DNA of 64,000 nucleotides from NCBI GenBank assembly GCA_013339895.1, contig JABACO010000011.1, forward strand, positions 1,826,042 to 1,890,041, written 5' to 3'. Source of the stretch: Ephydatia muelleri. Its lineage: Eukaryota > Porifera > Demospongiae > Spongillida > Spongillidae. Below, in pieces: positions 11,760 through 24,806 of this stretch. The notes beneath the pieces are model-generated. The model was not told the DNA's origin, made no database searches, and worked only from the letters and a program-made list of their open reading frames with translations. The position numbers and the translations under genes were made by a program. Every line of letters begins with the position of its first letter. The stretch's first letter is position 1.

Positions 11760-13085
11760 TAAATGCGTGTTTCTGCTCAATTCCAAGGTGCTGTTGAAAG
11801 TTGGTAAGCTTTAAAAACATCTGCATGAATAGTTGGGTTAGAATTTAGACTGCACTCCATAGTGCTCCTGTGGTATTTGAAGATGAAGATAGTAAATGTA
11901 TGAGAAAACTTGTATACAATATGAAGTGAGCCCTGAATTGTGCATCCCTCACACGGTTTCTTCAGTACTACACTGTTAGTATAGTTTCACCCATAAATCA
12001 AGATGTAAGCATGTGCTTAATACAAGAACTATCAATAAGTGACATGATGTTACCATTTATTCAACGGTTGTTATTTATAGCACAATTGATCCCATCTTTG
12101 GTTTGTCAGCCAGGACAGCTTGCCCCATTTTGTACCTTAAATGGGCTTCATTGCCACACCCACCCTCCCTCCCTCCCTTCCTTCCTCCCTCCCTCCTCCC
12201 TCCCTCTCTACTACTAATAAATGTTCTACTTGAATATTGATGCATGCACAACACAATCTATGCAATGCACGTGTGTTTAAAATCAATTACTTGCATCATT
12301 TGCACAGATTGGGATGCATCAATATTCAGATAGAGCATTATTTGTAGCATGGGAAACGTTCTTTGAGCTACAAGGGATGGGATGCATATACGCTATGTCT
12401 ATTACATGGAGGTATGTTTCAGTCTATGTAGGAGGTTGGCTAAGGAGAGGAGCTAGGCTAAACATCAGCAATTGGAAATGTATTATGTATTGTTAGATAC
12501 TCTGGCAGGATGAAGGTTCTAGAAAACCATTTCAAGAAGCAGTCAGTGCCTTTGTGATGGTTCCAGCAACCGACAAACTTTTGATCAATCTCTCAATATT
12601 TTGTGCAGGTTATACATATCCCATGTGACTGTGTCGCACGATATCATTATAGTGTTATAATACACTATACATCCATCCAGGATGATGTTATCAAGGGCGC
12701 ATCAACTGTTAGGAGAACCCTGCATGTTTTTTTTTCTACGATTTTATTTCCTGATTAGTCAGTGATAAAGTGGGCAAAATGTTTCCGACATTCATTTCAA
12801 GGTAGAAGGCCACTTTGAAGTGTACACATGCCTTTACAAATGAGTGTAGGACTGCTATGATAGTCTTGAAACCGACTCAAAACAAACATGCAATCGAATC
12901 AGTACTAGTATTAAGATTACTGAGGTGCCAGCAAATCGTCAGATATAAAGAGCTAGCAAGGATGTATATACTACTCGACATGGTTTTTATGGGAGGTGAA
13001 TTTCGCACACGCAACCCCGCTCCACAAATCAGTTCGCAGCATGCTTTATGGAATTCTGTATTTTGCAGCACAAAGTGGCATTCCA
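11760..13085. other. Non-genic stretch with a short CCCT-rich tract
   Basis: No gene recognised. Contains a TCCC/CCTT-rich tract at about 12163-12208 and scattered short frames without domains. Confidence 0.5.
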
Positions 13086-13136
13086 TACGGAAGAATTGTG
13101 TGTGTGTGTGTGTGTGTGTGTGTGCATGTGTGTGTG

Positions 13137-13213
<77 letters not shown>
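13086..13213. repeat. GT microsatellite
   Basis: About 128 bp of near-pure GT with two GCATG interruptions. Confidence 0.96.
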
Positions 13214-13699
13214 AGGGAGCATTGAAAGAGCTACTTTGTGTACAGGTGCGTTACAAAATAGCGTGCACTCCGCTCCTGCATAGATATTTTACGGAAGGGA
13301 TTGAAAACGGGGCGTTTTTTTTAACAGGTTCCATCAGTGTAGTAGGAAACGTTGGCGGAATAAAATGGTGGGTAAGGTAAAGCTAGTTGTTTCAATTTGA
13401 AACAAAACTGTTCCAAGATTGTAGCTGGTGTTTCAATATGAACATTTAAAGTAGAGGTAAGTAATCCATACCACCAGTTCCATCATAAAACCAGAAAACG
13501 AATAAAGGAATTGCAAAATGTGCCTCAGCGCACTCTGCACGCTCACAACCACACTCATGTCCAGATGGTTTATCGCCAAGTTTTTTTTAAGTGCGCATGC
13601 GTTACAGGCAAAACCCTATGCTTAAATATAGCCACTACATCTAAGACGAAGCTGTCGTTCCTATACGCAATAGAACGCGTCTCAATACGTTTACAGTTA

Positions 13700-13925
13700 G
13701 AAACATGCATTTCTTAACTCTTCCGTGGGCGAAGCCAATTATTGCTGTACACATGTAGTGCGAAATAAGCATTTCCGCGTTGCAGGAAAACCTAGTTTGC
13801 AAACAACTTACGCTATTATGTCCAGGAAACAACTTGTTGTCACTACAAAAGTGTTGACGGTTTAGATAAACAGAGTGGCTTTAGTGCAGCACCTGTGGCG
13901 CGATATTGCTCCGTTTGCCCTTGAA
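13700..13925 (+). repeat. Dispersed repeat, copy 1
   Basis: This stretch reappears in inverse orientation at about 55340-55550; shared blocks include AATAAGCATTTCCG-like, GTTGTCACTACAA-like and GATAAACAGAGTGGCTTTAG-like sequence. Divergence is moderate. No coding potential seen. Probably a non-autonomous mobile element or a piece of one. Confidence 0.7.
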
Positions 13926-14339
13926 AGAGTTTTAATATCCGTACCTCTCAGGCAAGTCGCGGGACGCAAGAGAAAGCCTACAAACAAGACAAACACTGTG
14001 CTCTTCAAAAATTTCCAGTTACGTCGTGGTCGCTAAGAAAGTGTTACACTGACGGCCCTCAGGTTGGATAATGCAATGTATTGCCGCACGTGATCCATTT
14101 CCAATCCCTTGAGTATATCTGTGGCATCCTGTGTTCTTCAAACTTCCAAGATAAGCCTGATGAACGTGTGGCTGTGTGGGCATTAGTAAACACACTATTT
14201 GTTTCACTTATTTAGATTGTACTAAAAATAAACATGCACAAAGAGCATGGAAAATTAAAAACTAACAGTCTATCATAATGACAATCACTTGCAGACGTGA
14301 TCAACATAAGAGTGAGTATAGAGATCAAACCCAAGCACT

Positions 14340-14790
14340 TCATCCATGAGCCTCTCACTGAAACGCAAACTGGACGTCCTTGATAATCATGCCCTATCTG
14401 AAATAGTCACAGATTTGGGAATAGTGGTCTTCCCGTAGTTGTGCCAGGTCAGCTGCTACTCTCTTTTAAAAATGTTCGGTCTCAAGCACATCAATTGACA
14501 TCACAATTGGTGTAAGATCTTTCCTCCGCTCAGCCACAGCCTGCTCATAAATCCTGGCTCTTCTCTTCAGCTCCAGACACCAAGACTGATTCAGGTGAAC
14601 AGTTGTGATGAGATGATATCTCCTATGCAGTCTCTGATTTCATTCTGCCTCTCTAATTCTTTTTGCAATCCAGGGCATGCTGAAGGGTTAGGTGGCCACA
14701 CAGTCGTCACATCTGGGAGGTAGACAGAGAGGATTCCGCAAATAACGTATGGCTAGGCCACCTCGGAACTGCATAGGTGACAGGTCAAGG
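14340..14790 (-). pseudogene. Decayed C-terminal part of a non-LTR-type reverse transcriptase protein
   Basis: Read on the minus strand with frameshifts: a segment LAIRYLRNPLCLPPRCDDC, then HALDCKK and RQNEIRDCIGD. This is the Cys/His knuckle pattern that follows the reverse transcriptase domain in a family known from sponge and cnidarian genomes. After a deletion come YEQAVAERRKDLTPIVMSID and VAADLAQLREDHYSQ. The intervening nuclease-like part is missing and several stops are present. Its segment order parallels that of the better-preserved copy at 21086-22190. Confidence 0.55.
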
Positions 14791-15180
14791 TGCTCATTCA
14801 TGCTAGAAGTCAACCTTACCTTAATTGACTCACTCACTGTGGCAGTGCCCAGCTGTTTGGAAGTGCTGCATGCTTGTGGTGCAGTTGAAGTTGGATCAAG
14901 AATCCCAAGATCTGCTAGCTAGGGATGTTGGAAACTGAAACAAAAGCTTTTCATCATCAGTGACTGTTCCTCCTAGTAAAGAAGGAAACCTGTTTCGTGA
15001 TTGCCTTTTGCAAGGATAAGAAATTTTCTGCACAATCTGAAACTACTCTTTAAACAAACTCCCGTTTGCACTGAACGAAGTTTGATCATAGTAGTAAATG
15101 CAACTCGAGTCTTTTCTTAATCATTAAGAGCCCTCCTCGCTTTGAATAATAAGAGAGATGAAATAATGATCCAATTTTGA

Positions 15181-15201
15181 TGGGGGGGGGGGGGGGGGGG
15201 G
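15181..15201. repeat. Poly-G run
   Basis: About 20 consecutive G. One of several such runs in the window (see findings). Confidence 0.95.
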
Positions 15202-17552
15202 AACTAACTAATCCCTCTGGAGTTGTAGAATGCACCTAGTGCATTGATGTTGATTCATCTGCAATGAACAGGCAAAAAATAGCTAGATGGCCACATAACT
15301 AGATGGTCACAAGCTAGATGGTCACATAGCTAGATGGTCACATTTATTATTTGACTAAAGTAATGCACACACCATAACTCCATAGGGTAAAAAAATCGTT
15401 TGTATTTTGAGTGTGAGGACCTTGATTTTCTGTGTTCCCAGGGGTGCACGACACACTTCTATTTAAGAAGAATGGAATGACCTTAAGTTCACCTATGGTC
15501 ATTTAGATGTAAATCTAGTCTGGGGACTTGTAGCTGACGTCAATAATTATGTTCTGCGCTTGGCGGGACAACTACTGCTGCACAGCTGGTTTGAAAGACT
15601 GATCCGTGTCCCGGACCCCTTCATAATAATAGCAATACAATACTATTGGACGGATCAATCCAGACACGACTTCGAAATACTATTTAAACAGTGATTGTGT
15701 GGTATCGATGGGTGTGTTGTGTGGGTATATTCTTGACTGAGTTAAGCCATTAAGTTCGAGTCAAACTAGCAAGACTACGATATTACATAGACATGTATAA
15801 CAACCCACAACACTACAAACAATTTAAGATGTACTTTGTAGATTTTAGTGAGGACGTATACCAGCAGCCAGTTGTATACAAGTAGACCAAAAGCGGTAGT
15901 CTGTGAGGATCACGAGAGGCTAGTGGATAATTTAACACACGTCCCATATACAGACACCTAACCTTCTCCTCTCCTTCCCTGAACACACATTTGAACACCA
16001 ATACGCAAGCCTAGTACTTTTTACACCATGGACCAGTCTCATTAACCTCCTAGCCATAAGCCTCTCTAGACATCATTAATTCATGTTTGGTCCTACATAT
16101 ACAAATAAACTCCACATACTTTCATTACCTAGAATTTCTTTAGTTGTAGTCACTGGCCATAATCATGCCAGCACAAAAATAGTAGTATGTGATTTCAAGT
16201 CTCTCAAGAATGCACCCATGACCTCCACTGTATGTTCCTGCCTAGGCAAGCCTATTCCTTTCCAGGTGATGGGACATCTAGTGTGGGACATCATAGTGTG
16301 GGTGTGAATGTGAGGGTGTTAACTGGCAACAGGTGTGCATGTGCATGTGAATGTTATTTTTGTGGTTCAGTTACTGGTGCATTTCTAGTTTAGACACAAC
16401 ATTGCAATCCAGCATGCAAAAGATATAGATCATAGTTTCACAGTTGTTGAATTCTGAAGCACTGTGTGTTGTTATAAACAGATAGTTATACGATCAAATT
16501 AAATTGATTTACTGTGAACCTATTTTGATATGGATAGCATCACTTAAGTAATATGTGGTGGTGGGTTGAAGCTTGGAGAAAAACGAAATGGACCACTAAT
16601 CAATAGCACAAGGCACATATACAAAAGGCTATTACATGCAAGTGCACTTTAACAAGCAATTAAGCTCACCTCCAGATTTGTGTATTATCACATGATTTAT
16701 TATTCCTCCTCCCCTTACCACACATTACATCATCATCATCACATCACTACAGAATACAACACTAGTTCACAGTATGCTACAGCTGCATGCATAATAGTAT
16801 GTACACTCTAGAGCAACTTGATTATTTGCAGTGTTCTGGATGGCATTCTCAATCCTGTTGAATTGATTATCATCAGATGCACAAAATCGATTTTAATGAG
16901 CCATACACTTATCAATTCAATAACAGAAATCTGGAAAAAGGATACACTGTGAAGTGCTTTCAACATGAAAGATCATAGTTTTACAGTTTTTGTTGAATTC
17001 TGTTGTTATTCTGAAGCACTGTGTATTGTTATAAACAGATAGTTATATATTTATTTACTGTGAACCTTGTTTTGTTACGTTCTCTGTAGCTCAGTGTTGT
17101 AACTTTAATATTTGGCTGTTTACTGTGAATTTGACTCTTGTTGGTTTTACCTTTCCTTTCATACAATTGTAAGCAAAAGAATTAGAATCATCAAGTTCAA
17201 GTAGAAAGAATAATATCTTATTACAGCTCTCTATGGTAGGATAACAGAAAGGGAATGGGAATATAAGGAATGCAAGTAAAGGAGGTACCTTTGATTGCTG
17301 CTGTTGTACTAAAGTTAAACATCTGCAGTAGTTTTTATGTAATTGTATTTCTATACAACCTTGTTTCCCTCTTTACTGTGGGATCTGCATCTTATCTGCA
17401 TGGGAGAGATGTTTTCTGTAGTTGCCAATCTTTTTATTGTTGTGCTCCAATGGCTCCTCAGACAAAGAGCCAAGTCCTTTTGACTCATTTGCTGCTACGA
17501 GTGCAGCAGAATGTGCTAGCACTTGGTGTGAACTTAAAGGTTGACCACTGTC
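15202..17552. other. Non-genic stretch with two related direct repeats
   Basis: No gene recognised. Segments about 16410-16500 and 16968-17048 are diverged direct repeats sharing GAAGCACTGTGT and GTTATAAACAGATAGTTATA. Around 15272-15345 the phrase AGCTAGATGGTCACA recurs about four times. Small frames at 16083 and 17270 show no domain. Confidence 0.55.
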
Positions 17553-19390
17553 TCACAACAGTAAAGATGTTTCCTTGCAAAGCTGTTCTAAACAATCTAC
17601 ATTAATCTGTCTTCTGGAAGAGATTGCTCTTAATATAACAGAATAATTTGTGATACATTCATCGAATATCTTCTGATTGCATTTTCCATCTGTTCGGATT
17701 TTCACAGGAATGCAGTCCACCAAAACCTTTCGTTTCACTGGATCAAATAATAGTTGTCTGGCCATGTTTCCTGTTGCAGTAGTTCCTCTTGCTCCTACTG
17801 GCTCTGGTTGTCAACAGTAAACCCAGTTTTGGCCTTGATTGTCTCCTGAATGCATTTTTTTGCCATGGACCTTACCTTTGCTTTAGTCTGGCTGTTTTCT
17901 TTCCATAATTTATTCCAGCACTTAACTTGTACACCAACATCAAGCAATAATCTAGACCATGTAATTAATGCAAAATGTTTTGACACTGAAAGACATAATA
18001 GGATTCTGTGTTAGACCATGTCTCAAGTCATAATCTGATCTGCTGTAGTCTGAACCTCACCTTCTACTTCCAAATCTTCATACAGGGCTTTCAATGAGTC
18101 AATATCTACCTCTCCTATCTCAAATCCCTCAACAATCTGCTCTGCAAGAATAGCATCATCTTCAGAGTAAGGGCACAATACACAGAAAGCTCCACCTCTA
18201 CCTAACAGCAACTTCTGCATTTTACCATCGTTCATGCTTCAAATAAACTTCACTTTCAAGTTGTATTCTTGACCTGCAATGGCCATCATAACACCATTTG
18301 ACTGTAGGTTGCTTATTTCAGCATCAACAGGTGGAACCAGCTTATTGAGTAGATCCCTTGTCTTCCTTTCTGACTGCTAATACGATTGGTCTCCCGGCAT
18401 CTGGACTACTTGCCACAGACTTTCACCATTCTACTGACTTGCCAATGAGCTACATGTATTAGTACTAGGTTGATTTGTCATAGCTACTTCTAATGAATCT
18501 CTAACCAATTCTAGAGGAACCCACATCCATATGATCATATTGTGTGACTCAATACTTCCTTGTTGGTTGTACACACAGTCTACCTTCCAGAACCATCAAG
18601 GTCTTCTTTGCCTTCATCAAGCACATTCCAGGTTGCAATTGAAGTAACTTGATAAGTCTTTCAAAGTGTATCATTACTGATTCCTTAACACTTAAAGAGA
18701 CACCTGGTAATCAGATAGTTGTTAATATTTGGCATTATAGCATTTTTGTGTTGCATTAGCTTGTAATGAGCTGGTAACTCCACTCTAGGTTTAAGATCCT
18801 GCCTCAGACTTGTGTAGCCGGTACGACCAAGTTTGTATTGTGACAGCATGTAGAGACCCTCATCCAAGCTAAGTTCCTTGTCAAAAGACTCCTTGTGGAA
18901 CAACTGCATACCAACAGCAGCTACAGCCCTATCTTTTACATAGTTCTCTTTGTGCAAGAGGTATCCTATATAGTAACTGAGATGGAGTAATTTTGTTTTC
19001 TTGTGCTTCTTCCTGAAGTAGAAACATCAATGCCTGCGTTCTTCTGTTTCTTTGACGTGGACTAACTACATCTAATGGAATAGCAAACTTTCTTTCTTAC
19101 CTTGAAGCACAGCCAAGCTATCTCTACCACTGGACCCTTCACCTGACATGCTTGTGTCAACTGATGCACATGCCTCTTTACTGGTACTATCCACAGCTTC
19201 ATAAAACACTTCTTCCTGGAAATTCGAAAGCCTTCACTGTAGCTTCACTCCTTTTGGATTTTCCTTGATTTAACTTGATCCATTTCGTTCGCAGTGACAG
19301 AAAGCGAAACGCCCACTTCTTTGCTAGTTCCTTACCTTTCTTAAGCCCTTCTATATCTCTATTCTTTAGATCTATTCTATAGAACACATT
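17553..19390 (-). pseudogene. RAG1/Transib-like transposase relic
   Basis: Minus-strand fragments in order: 19387-19199 (basic), 18957-18685 with SLDEGLYMLSQYKLGRTGYT and a following HYKLMQHKNAIMP, like the segment before the catalytic core in Transib-type proteins; 18300-18023 with MNDGKMQKLLLGRGGAFCVL and CPYSEDDA, like the RAG1 block containing a Cys-x-x-Cys; 17986-17795 ending KAKTGFTVDNQSQ; and 17765-17553 with TTATGNMARQLLFDPVKRKV, close to the GN-x-AR-K region of RAG1. The spacing and order follow RAG1/Transib. Many stops and frameshifts show it is dead. I did not find its terminal repeats (expected to start CACAGTG or similar). The assignment is by remembered family patterns, not by a search. 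Confidence 0.5.
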
Positions 19391-19777
19391 TAATATCTTT
19401 CAAAACGCAAGAAAAAACGCTATCGAACTACATACTCATTTTATTCCATTAATTGTGTAGTTGTCTATCAATGACGCTAATGCCACAACTCAACTTAATT
19501 GTAACTATTTCACAATTGTTTTTAGTGAAATGTGATACTTTGGGCTATTTTGAGCAAAAAAAAAACAAACAAACTTGGAGGTCATACCCTACACTGATAT
19601 CTGCATCTTAAGGGGTGGGGGGGAGGTGCCAGTTGCCAGCCCTGCCCCTCCTCCTACGCCACTGATAAATGCCCTGATAAATGCCCTGTGCATTCAAAAA
19701 CAACTTATTATTACGCTGTGAATAGAGTAGTGAATAATTAACAATTGGAACTAAACATATTTGATTAGTTTACTACT

Positions 19778-19809
<32 letters not shown>

Positions 19810-19959
19810 ATTGTACAATGATATAATGATGTCAACCCTATACGTCTACCTGCATATGTAATTGTAAAGTCAAATTGTCATTGCCAATTAATGGGGCGCG
19901 TCTTCCCCCGCAAAGATAGACTATATTAATAGCATCGTCATTCCTGGAAGGTCCACACA
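19391..19959. other. Non-genic stretch with a possible isolated hAT end
   Basis: No gene recognised. At about 19617-19662 a G-rich segment ends in CGCCACTGA; its complement TCAGTGGCG resembles hAT termini, but no partner end was found. Confidence 0.35.
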
Positions 19960-20088
19960 TTAGGGGTAAAAAAATGTGCGTTATTTCGAATTGTACGCGT
20001 GGCGATTACGTAAAGCACGGCGTGTTGTATTACGTCGTGCTTTACGCAATCGCCACACCTCGATGCACATTTTTTACCCCAGTAAATT
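19960..20088. repeat. Foldback element, about 130 bp
   Basis: The left half starts GGGGTAAAAAAATGTGC and the right half ends GCACATTTTTTACCCC. The central arms contain GTGGCGATTACGTAAAGCACG and its near-complement around a 13-base loop. It can form one long imperfect hairpin. Typical of a small foldback MITE; the flanking duplication is unclear. Confidence 0.8.
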
Positions 20089-21080
20089 AAGCCACTAAGG
20101 TTTTGAACGATCTCGGGATGTCGCTGCAAAAGGTCCATACGCTATAACACAGGAAAAAACAACTGTACTTGCGAGCTTAATTTGTTTAGCTACCAGATCC
20201 CCATGCATGTTCGCACGAACATGAACGTACGCATGCACACAAGCACACTAACAAGCACAGACACCCAATGAGACCTTAAATGTAAACATTATAATGTAAC
20301 AAGGTACATAAAAAAAAAACTGATACAAAATAACCCATATACATAAATGTAATGGTATGAAAAATAAAAATGAATAGAAGCAAAGGGGAGAGTGTTAAAG
20401 AATGCTTGATATTGCAAAGTTAATTGCAATTAAAATGTGTTTTACTGACTGTTATAAAACACCACTGATTGCAATCCTAAGGTCGCAATCGTTATACTAA
20501 ATTGAAATGTTACTAATTTTATCAGCTAGGCCGGTGTAACTGATGTAATTGCTGCCTTCTGTTTATGTTGCGTCGACCAATGGATTTCTGGACGGATGGT
20601 TTCTTTCCTGCACACCGTGAGAGCTAGAATACGAGCAAGGAGTCATGCACTTAGCTCTTCTATTTTAACCTGGAATAAAGCGCCTGATTGCTAAGCGTGT
20701 GTAAATGAAGGAAAGCATGAAGGATTATAAGATGAGTCAGTTAGACTCGAATAGTGGTGATCGGGCCACTGTAATGACTGCAGTTGATCCTATATATAGC
20801 TTCTTTGATCATTATTGAATCCACCGTATGTGATCCCGGTGCTCAAGCACCCAGAATTGACCCCTCTTGAGTCGTAGTCAACTAAGACCCTCCAGATTCA
20901 AGTATCACTGTCATTACTGCCAAAGTGGGATCACACCACTATTCACACGGGTATCGTCGAGGCCACCGAAATCCGCCATTCAGTTTTGGATTATGATAGT
21001 CTGTGAATAAATATTCGATATAGAGCAAAATGCACAATGCGAGTTAAATGATGATGTTATATGATATTGATCAACTAGAT
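20089..21080. other. Non-genic stretch, downstream of the retroelement relic
   Basis: No gene recognised. The segment 20165-20260 (a TGCATG/GCATGC-rich block after CTTGCGAGCTTAAT) resembles 23985-24075, so it is probably a dispersed repeat. Confidence 0.4.
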
Positions 21081-21085
21081 GCTTT

Positions 21086-22190
21086 CTAGTCCAGAGTGAA
21101 CCTAGATTCACTATGCACTAGCTCTACTGGGAGAGGGACACTGCAAGGTACACGCCCCTTTGATGAACGAGCTCCTCTGATGCATAAGATGGATGAGCGG
21201 AGGAGAGAAAAGGACAGACGGCATCGCAACCAACCAATGGTTTGGCTGTAGGATGAGTTCCATTTGGAAGCTAGCCGGTCTGCAAGGCGTTTATAAAACG
21301 TTGTTGCAATTGGACCCATTCCACCAGTAGTGGAGAGTACAATTGGGGTGAAGGAGGCATGCTCTATTTCCCTGATACGTTGCTCATATGCTCTTTGTTT
21401 TTCTTTTTCATGTCTGCGGTAGCAAGCACTGGGTGTGGGTGTGGTGTTAGATGGAGCAAGTGGGTTGAGAACTCTGATATCGAAAAACGTTTTTTCAAAA
21501 TGGCCACCCCAGAAACCATCAGCTGCAATGTCTGATCTTGCTCCAATGTCAGTGATGGTAGAGGCAAGTTTGAAGGTTTCTCTGGTAACTGGTTGTAGGG
21601 TTGGTTCGATAGTTACATTGTGACACACTTCAGACAGCAAATTTGCAGTGAGGTTCTGGATCTCATAGTGGCATAGGGTAGGATAACCTCCAAAAGGACA
21701 TGAGAGTGCATGTTCTACAGTGAATGATTTCCCACAGATGCAATGTGAAGGTGTGTTAGGAGGGTCCCATTCATATCTAAGAGCAAGGGCATCGCGAAAG
21801 GCACCTTTGTGCAAAGCGAAGCCGTGTTCAGAGATAGGAAGAGTGGTAAGCCAGCTGGAAGCACCCTTCTCTTGAGTAAGGACCATTGATCTCTGGGAAG
21901 ACTCAGACAACTGTGGTAATAGGTTGGCTGCTGTGTCTTGGGTTTGCTGTTGCTTCGATTGATGAAGTTGTTTTTTGGCCTGGAATTGTGCCTCAATTAC
22001 ACTGAGTGGATAGTGTGTTTTCTTTTGCAGGATGAGGTCGTATAATGGCTTTGTGACTGTCATTGAAGCATCAAACTCAATGGCTGACAGATTGGTGGGG
22101 ATGGTGAAGCCAAGACCGCCTAGTCTTGGAGGCAAGGACAGAAGTAGTCGCTCATGGTCGCCAGGAGGAGCTCTACTTATTTTAATTACT
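21086..22190 (-). pseudogene. 5'-truncated retroelement: C-terminal Cys/His knuckle and nuclease-like domain
   Basis: A long minus-strand frame stays open from about 22190 to a stop at 21086 (about 360 residues). It starts inside a segment LLLSLPPRLGGLGFTIP that in related proteins directly follows the reverse transcriptase. Then comes a knuckle (CICGKSFTVEHALSCPFGG), and a conserved region with ARSDIAADGFWGGHFEKTFF and DIRVLNPLAPSN. The R-x-D and F-D-I-R spacing looks like a PD-(D/E)xK fold, as in restriction-like endonucleases of LINEs; this is inference. The C-terminal GWLRCRLSFSLLRSSILC is also typical. The reverse transcriptase part is absent, as expected for a 5'-truncated insertion, and the frame is still intact, so insertion was rather recent. 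Confidence 0.65.
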
Positions 22191-22334
22191 GAACTGATTG
22201 AAAGTCTGTTTTAATGTATCATTCTCCTTTTCTTGGTTGAAGCTAAAACGACTTTGTACATGTAGATATTCTTTGACTGACGCCGTCTTATGAAGCGCGT
22301 ATGAAATTAAACTTGTCGGGATGTGCAATAAATA

Positions 22335-22790
22335 TACAATACATGCGAAAAGGGACCTAGCGCATGCATTATAAAATTTCCAGTACGCGCAATAGAAATG
22401 TGTTGAAATGTATGGCTAATTAAAATTTTGAGCCTTACAGCTACTCCGATTTTCAGTGTGTAAAAAGCAATGTACAGAGAACTATTCAGACTTCTAGAAT
22501 TAAAAAATAATAATTGGGGTCGAGGCAGCGAAAAGGGACCCAGCGCATATTATTTCAAGTTTTCAAATAATTTCATATTCAAAGAGACACCTATGTCCTC
22601 TACAACTTCCTTCTTACCCACTGGAAATTAGCCTGTCCATCATGGAGTTGTAGGGTCCTGAATTTTTAATTACGCGTACATTTTATTGCACGCGTGCTTT
22701 GATGCTCCTTCCTGGAAATTTTTATAATATGCGCTAGGTCCCCAATTTTAAAACATGCGTTAGGTCTCTTTTCTCGGAAAAGAGCGCACA
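22335..22790. mobile_element. Foldback repeat of the AGGGACCTAGCGCAT family
   Basis: The left part (22340-22440) and right part (22655-22790) are diverged inverse complements sharing GGGACCTAGCGCAT, TTATAAAATTTCCAG and AATTAAAA-ATTTTGAG-like blocks. A further half copy sits at about 59215-59340 in LOXL copy B intron 2. No coding sequence; probably a MITE. Confidence 0.65.
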
Positions 22791-22826
22791 AAATTATATA
22801 TTTCAATAGAAAAACCTAAGAGTTAA

Positions 22827-23626
22827 CTATTCAAGCATCGCATTATGTTGTCTAATCCAGCTATCGATTTGAGACTTTGTTAGTGACAGAGGTTGAAAAC
22901 GTCCGAGTGTAGCGTAGGCCAACTGAACAGCCTTGTAAAGATGGTGGTATGCGCTAGTTATCTCATCCGAACATGGAAATGGAGGCGTGATCGCAACTGG
23001 TACCACCCGACACGCACTGGTGCAATTGCACTTGACGACTTGTAGCTATCGGACAAGAAATATTCAATGTTAATTCAACTAGAGCAGCCATTAACTTACC
23101 ATGCACATCAGTGTACTCGCTTAGTACTGAATTGAGGAGTACAGTGATATCCCCTAACACGTTGGCGGTGCCTCCAGTAACCTCAGTTTGGGGTAGAGAT
23201 CCTAAGTACTTCCTGAAACCCTGTAAGACACTGAACCATGATGCAATATCCTGTATTTGAGCAGCTTCAGAAGGGTAGTATATTCCAGTATACTCCACGG
23301 GTGACGAGCAATCAGCGGATGTCGGAAACTCGGAATTCCTGTTCCTGTAGACGGTACTTGAATATTGCTTCAGTACATAGACTCCGATGGATAATTGAAG
23401 AAACTCATCGAGTTGTGGGATAAATTTGAGCCAGAACAGTTCAACTTCGACACATCAAAATCGTAATACTGCATTGGAAGTTGGGAGCTTGTGTTGGTGA
23501 CATTGTTACCGTTGCCGCACTTGGCGACAAAGGAAGTCCGTATGGTGTTTCTAAAAGTTTTGAAGTTATGCAGACAGCAACGAATGTTTTTGCAAGCATA
23601 TTCAGAAGCTTTCCGATCGATTGCAT
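22827..23626 (-). pseudogene. Small secreted gene family, copy D (diverged, frameshifted)
   Basis: Exon 2 (23045-22827, 219 bp) is fully open and close to those of copies A and B, including CNCTSACRVV, SDEITSAYHHLYKAVQLAYA and the terminal helix. Exon 1 (23626-23100) starts MQSIGKLLNMLAKTFVAVCI, a signal-peptide-like start, but needs three different frames to follow the family sequence, with shifts near 23520 and 23420. The splice donor also lies 4 bp further on than in copy A, putting exon 2 out of phase. It is the most diverged copy and so the oldest; probably dead, unless an unrecognised splice pattern rescues it. Confidence 0.7.
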
Positions 23627-24581
23627 GTTTGTCACTGAACGTAAATTTAAGGGTTTTAAAATGACTCGCCTTAATTGGCTTCTTTCCTCCTTGTCTAAAT
23701 ATAAGTTGTAACACTTCGAAAACGAATCCAAAACATGCTACATGACAAACTAATAATAGGGGCGATGGAACTCGCATACATGCATATGGCTGGAAGCCAT
23801 TATGACATGTATATAAGCAAAAACCAGAATTAGCAAGTTATCGATTTTTAAATATATATTTATTTAGGAATGAGATAGGATTAGCAGGCTGTTTATGCTA
23901 ATTCTGAGAGGTCCTTTTTACTGTCCTTATCATTCTTCCCTCGAAGGTTTAGGGCATTCTTCATTACTTGGGAACACCTATACATGTACTGTACTTGAGA
24001 GCTTACTCTCTATATCCCCATGCAGTTCACATGAACATGAAAGTACGCATGCGCATGCACATGCACACATACGCACACCTGCACAGCTATAAATCAGGCA
24101 CCATTTTCGAGCGCGTATATGTTAGTGTTTAAGGCGCACCAATATGCATCACACTTCAAAGGCTTACATGAAGGTCTTTGATCAGGTAAACAGCTAGGAA
24201 AGAAGCCAAAGATGAAACTTGCTCTTGCATTCTATTCATCATGATTATTTCCGTTGCACAAATTTACTGTATGAACTTTACAACTTGTAAGTCACATCAA
24301 TCTTGCCACCTCATATGTCAAAATACCTGCTCCTGACATTTAAACTAGCTTTCCATTTTCAAAATATGCATATCACTTTCATGTATCACCTCTTATACAC
24401 TTATGTTGCTTTATGGTCGTCTGAACATTAAGGCCAACTGTAGAGCTATATTGAGTAGAGTTGCATTATAGATTTTGATGAGTGGCGTAGTTTATTATTG
24501 TGTACAATATTATTATTATTTTATTATAACCTCTACACAAAGACAAAACAACAAATCAATAAGATGGTGGCATTAACCTGG

Positions 24582-24806
24582 TTAGAATGATGTGGCATTT
24601 GCCCTAAACAGTTGCAAGTTAAGGCGGCCATAAATGTCATTCATGGTTACAGATTTAGGTTTGCTGCTCAGGGTGCATGGCATTTTATGAGGCAATTGTG
24701 GAATTATTAAATATGTTTGTAATTTATAAAATACATTATTGACACTTATTTCGGTATACATTACTAGCTGACAACAAACACAGCAATGATGATCATGCTC
24801 CCTCAT
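24582..24806 (-). pseudogene. Retroelement C-terminal fragment
   Basis: The minus frame ends with SKPKSVTMNDIYGRLNLQLF followed by RANATSF. This resembles the extreme C-terminus (YGRLNLTLVRANA-type) of a second group of LINE-like proteins with a restriction-like endonuclease. Only this tail is present. It abuts the left end of the duplicated segment at 24785. Confidence 0.45.
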
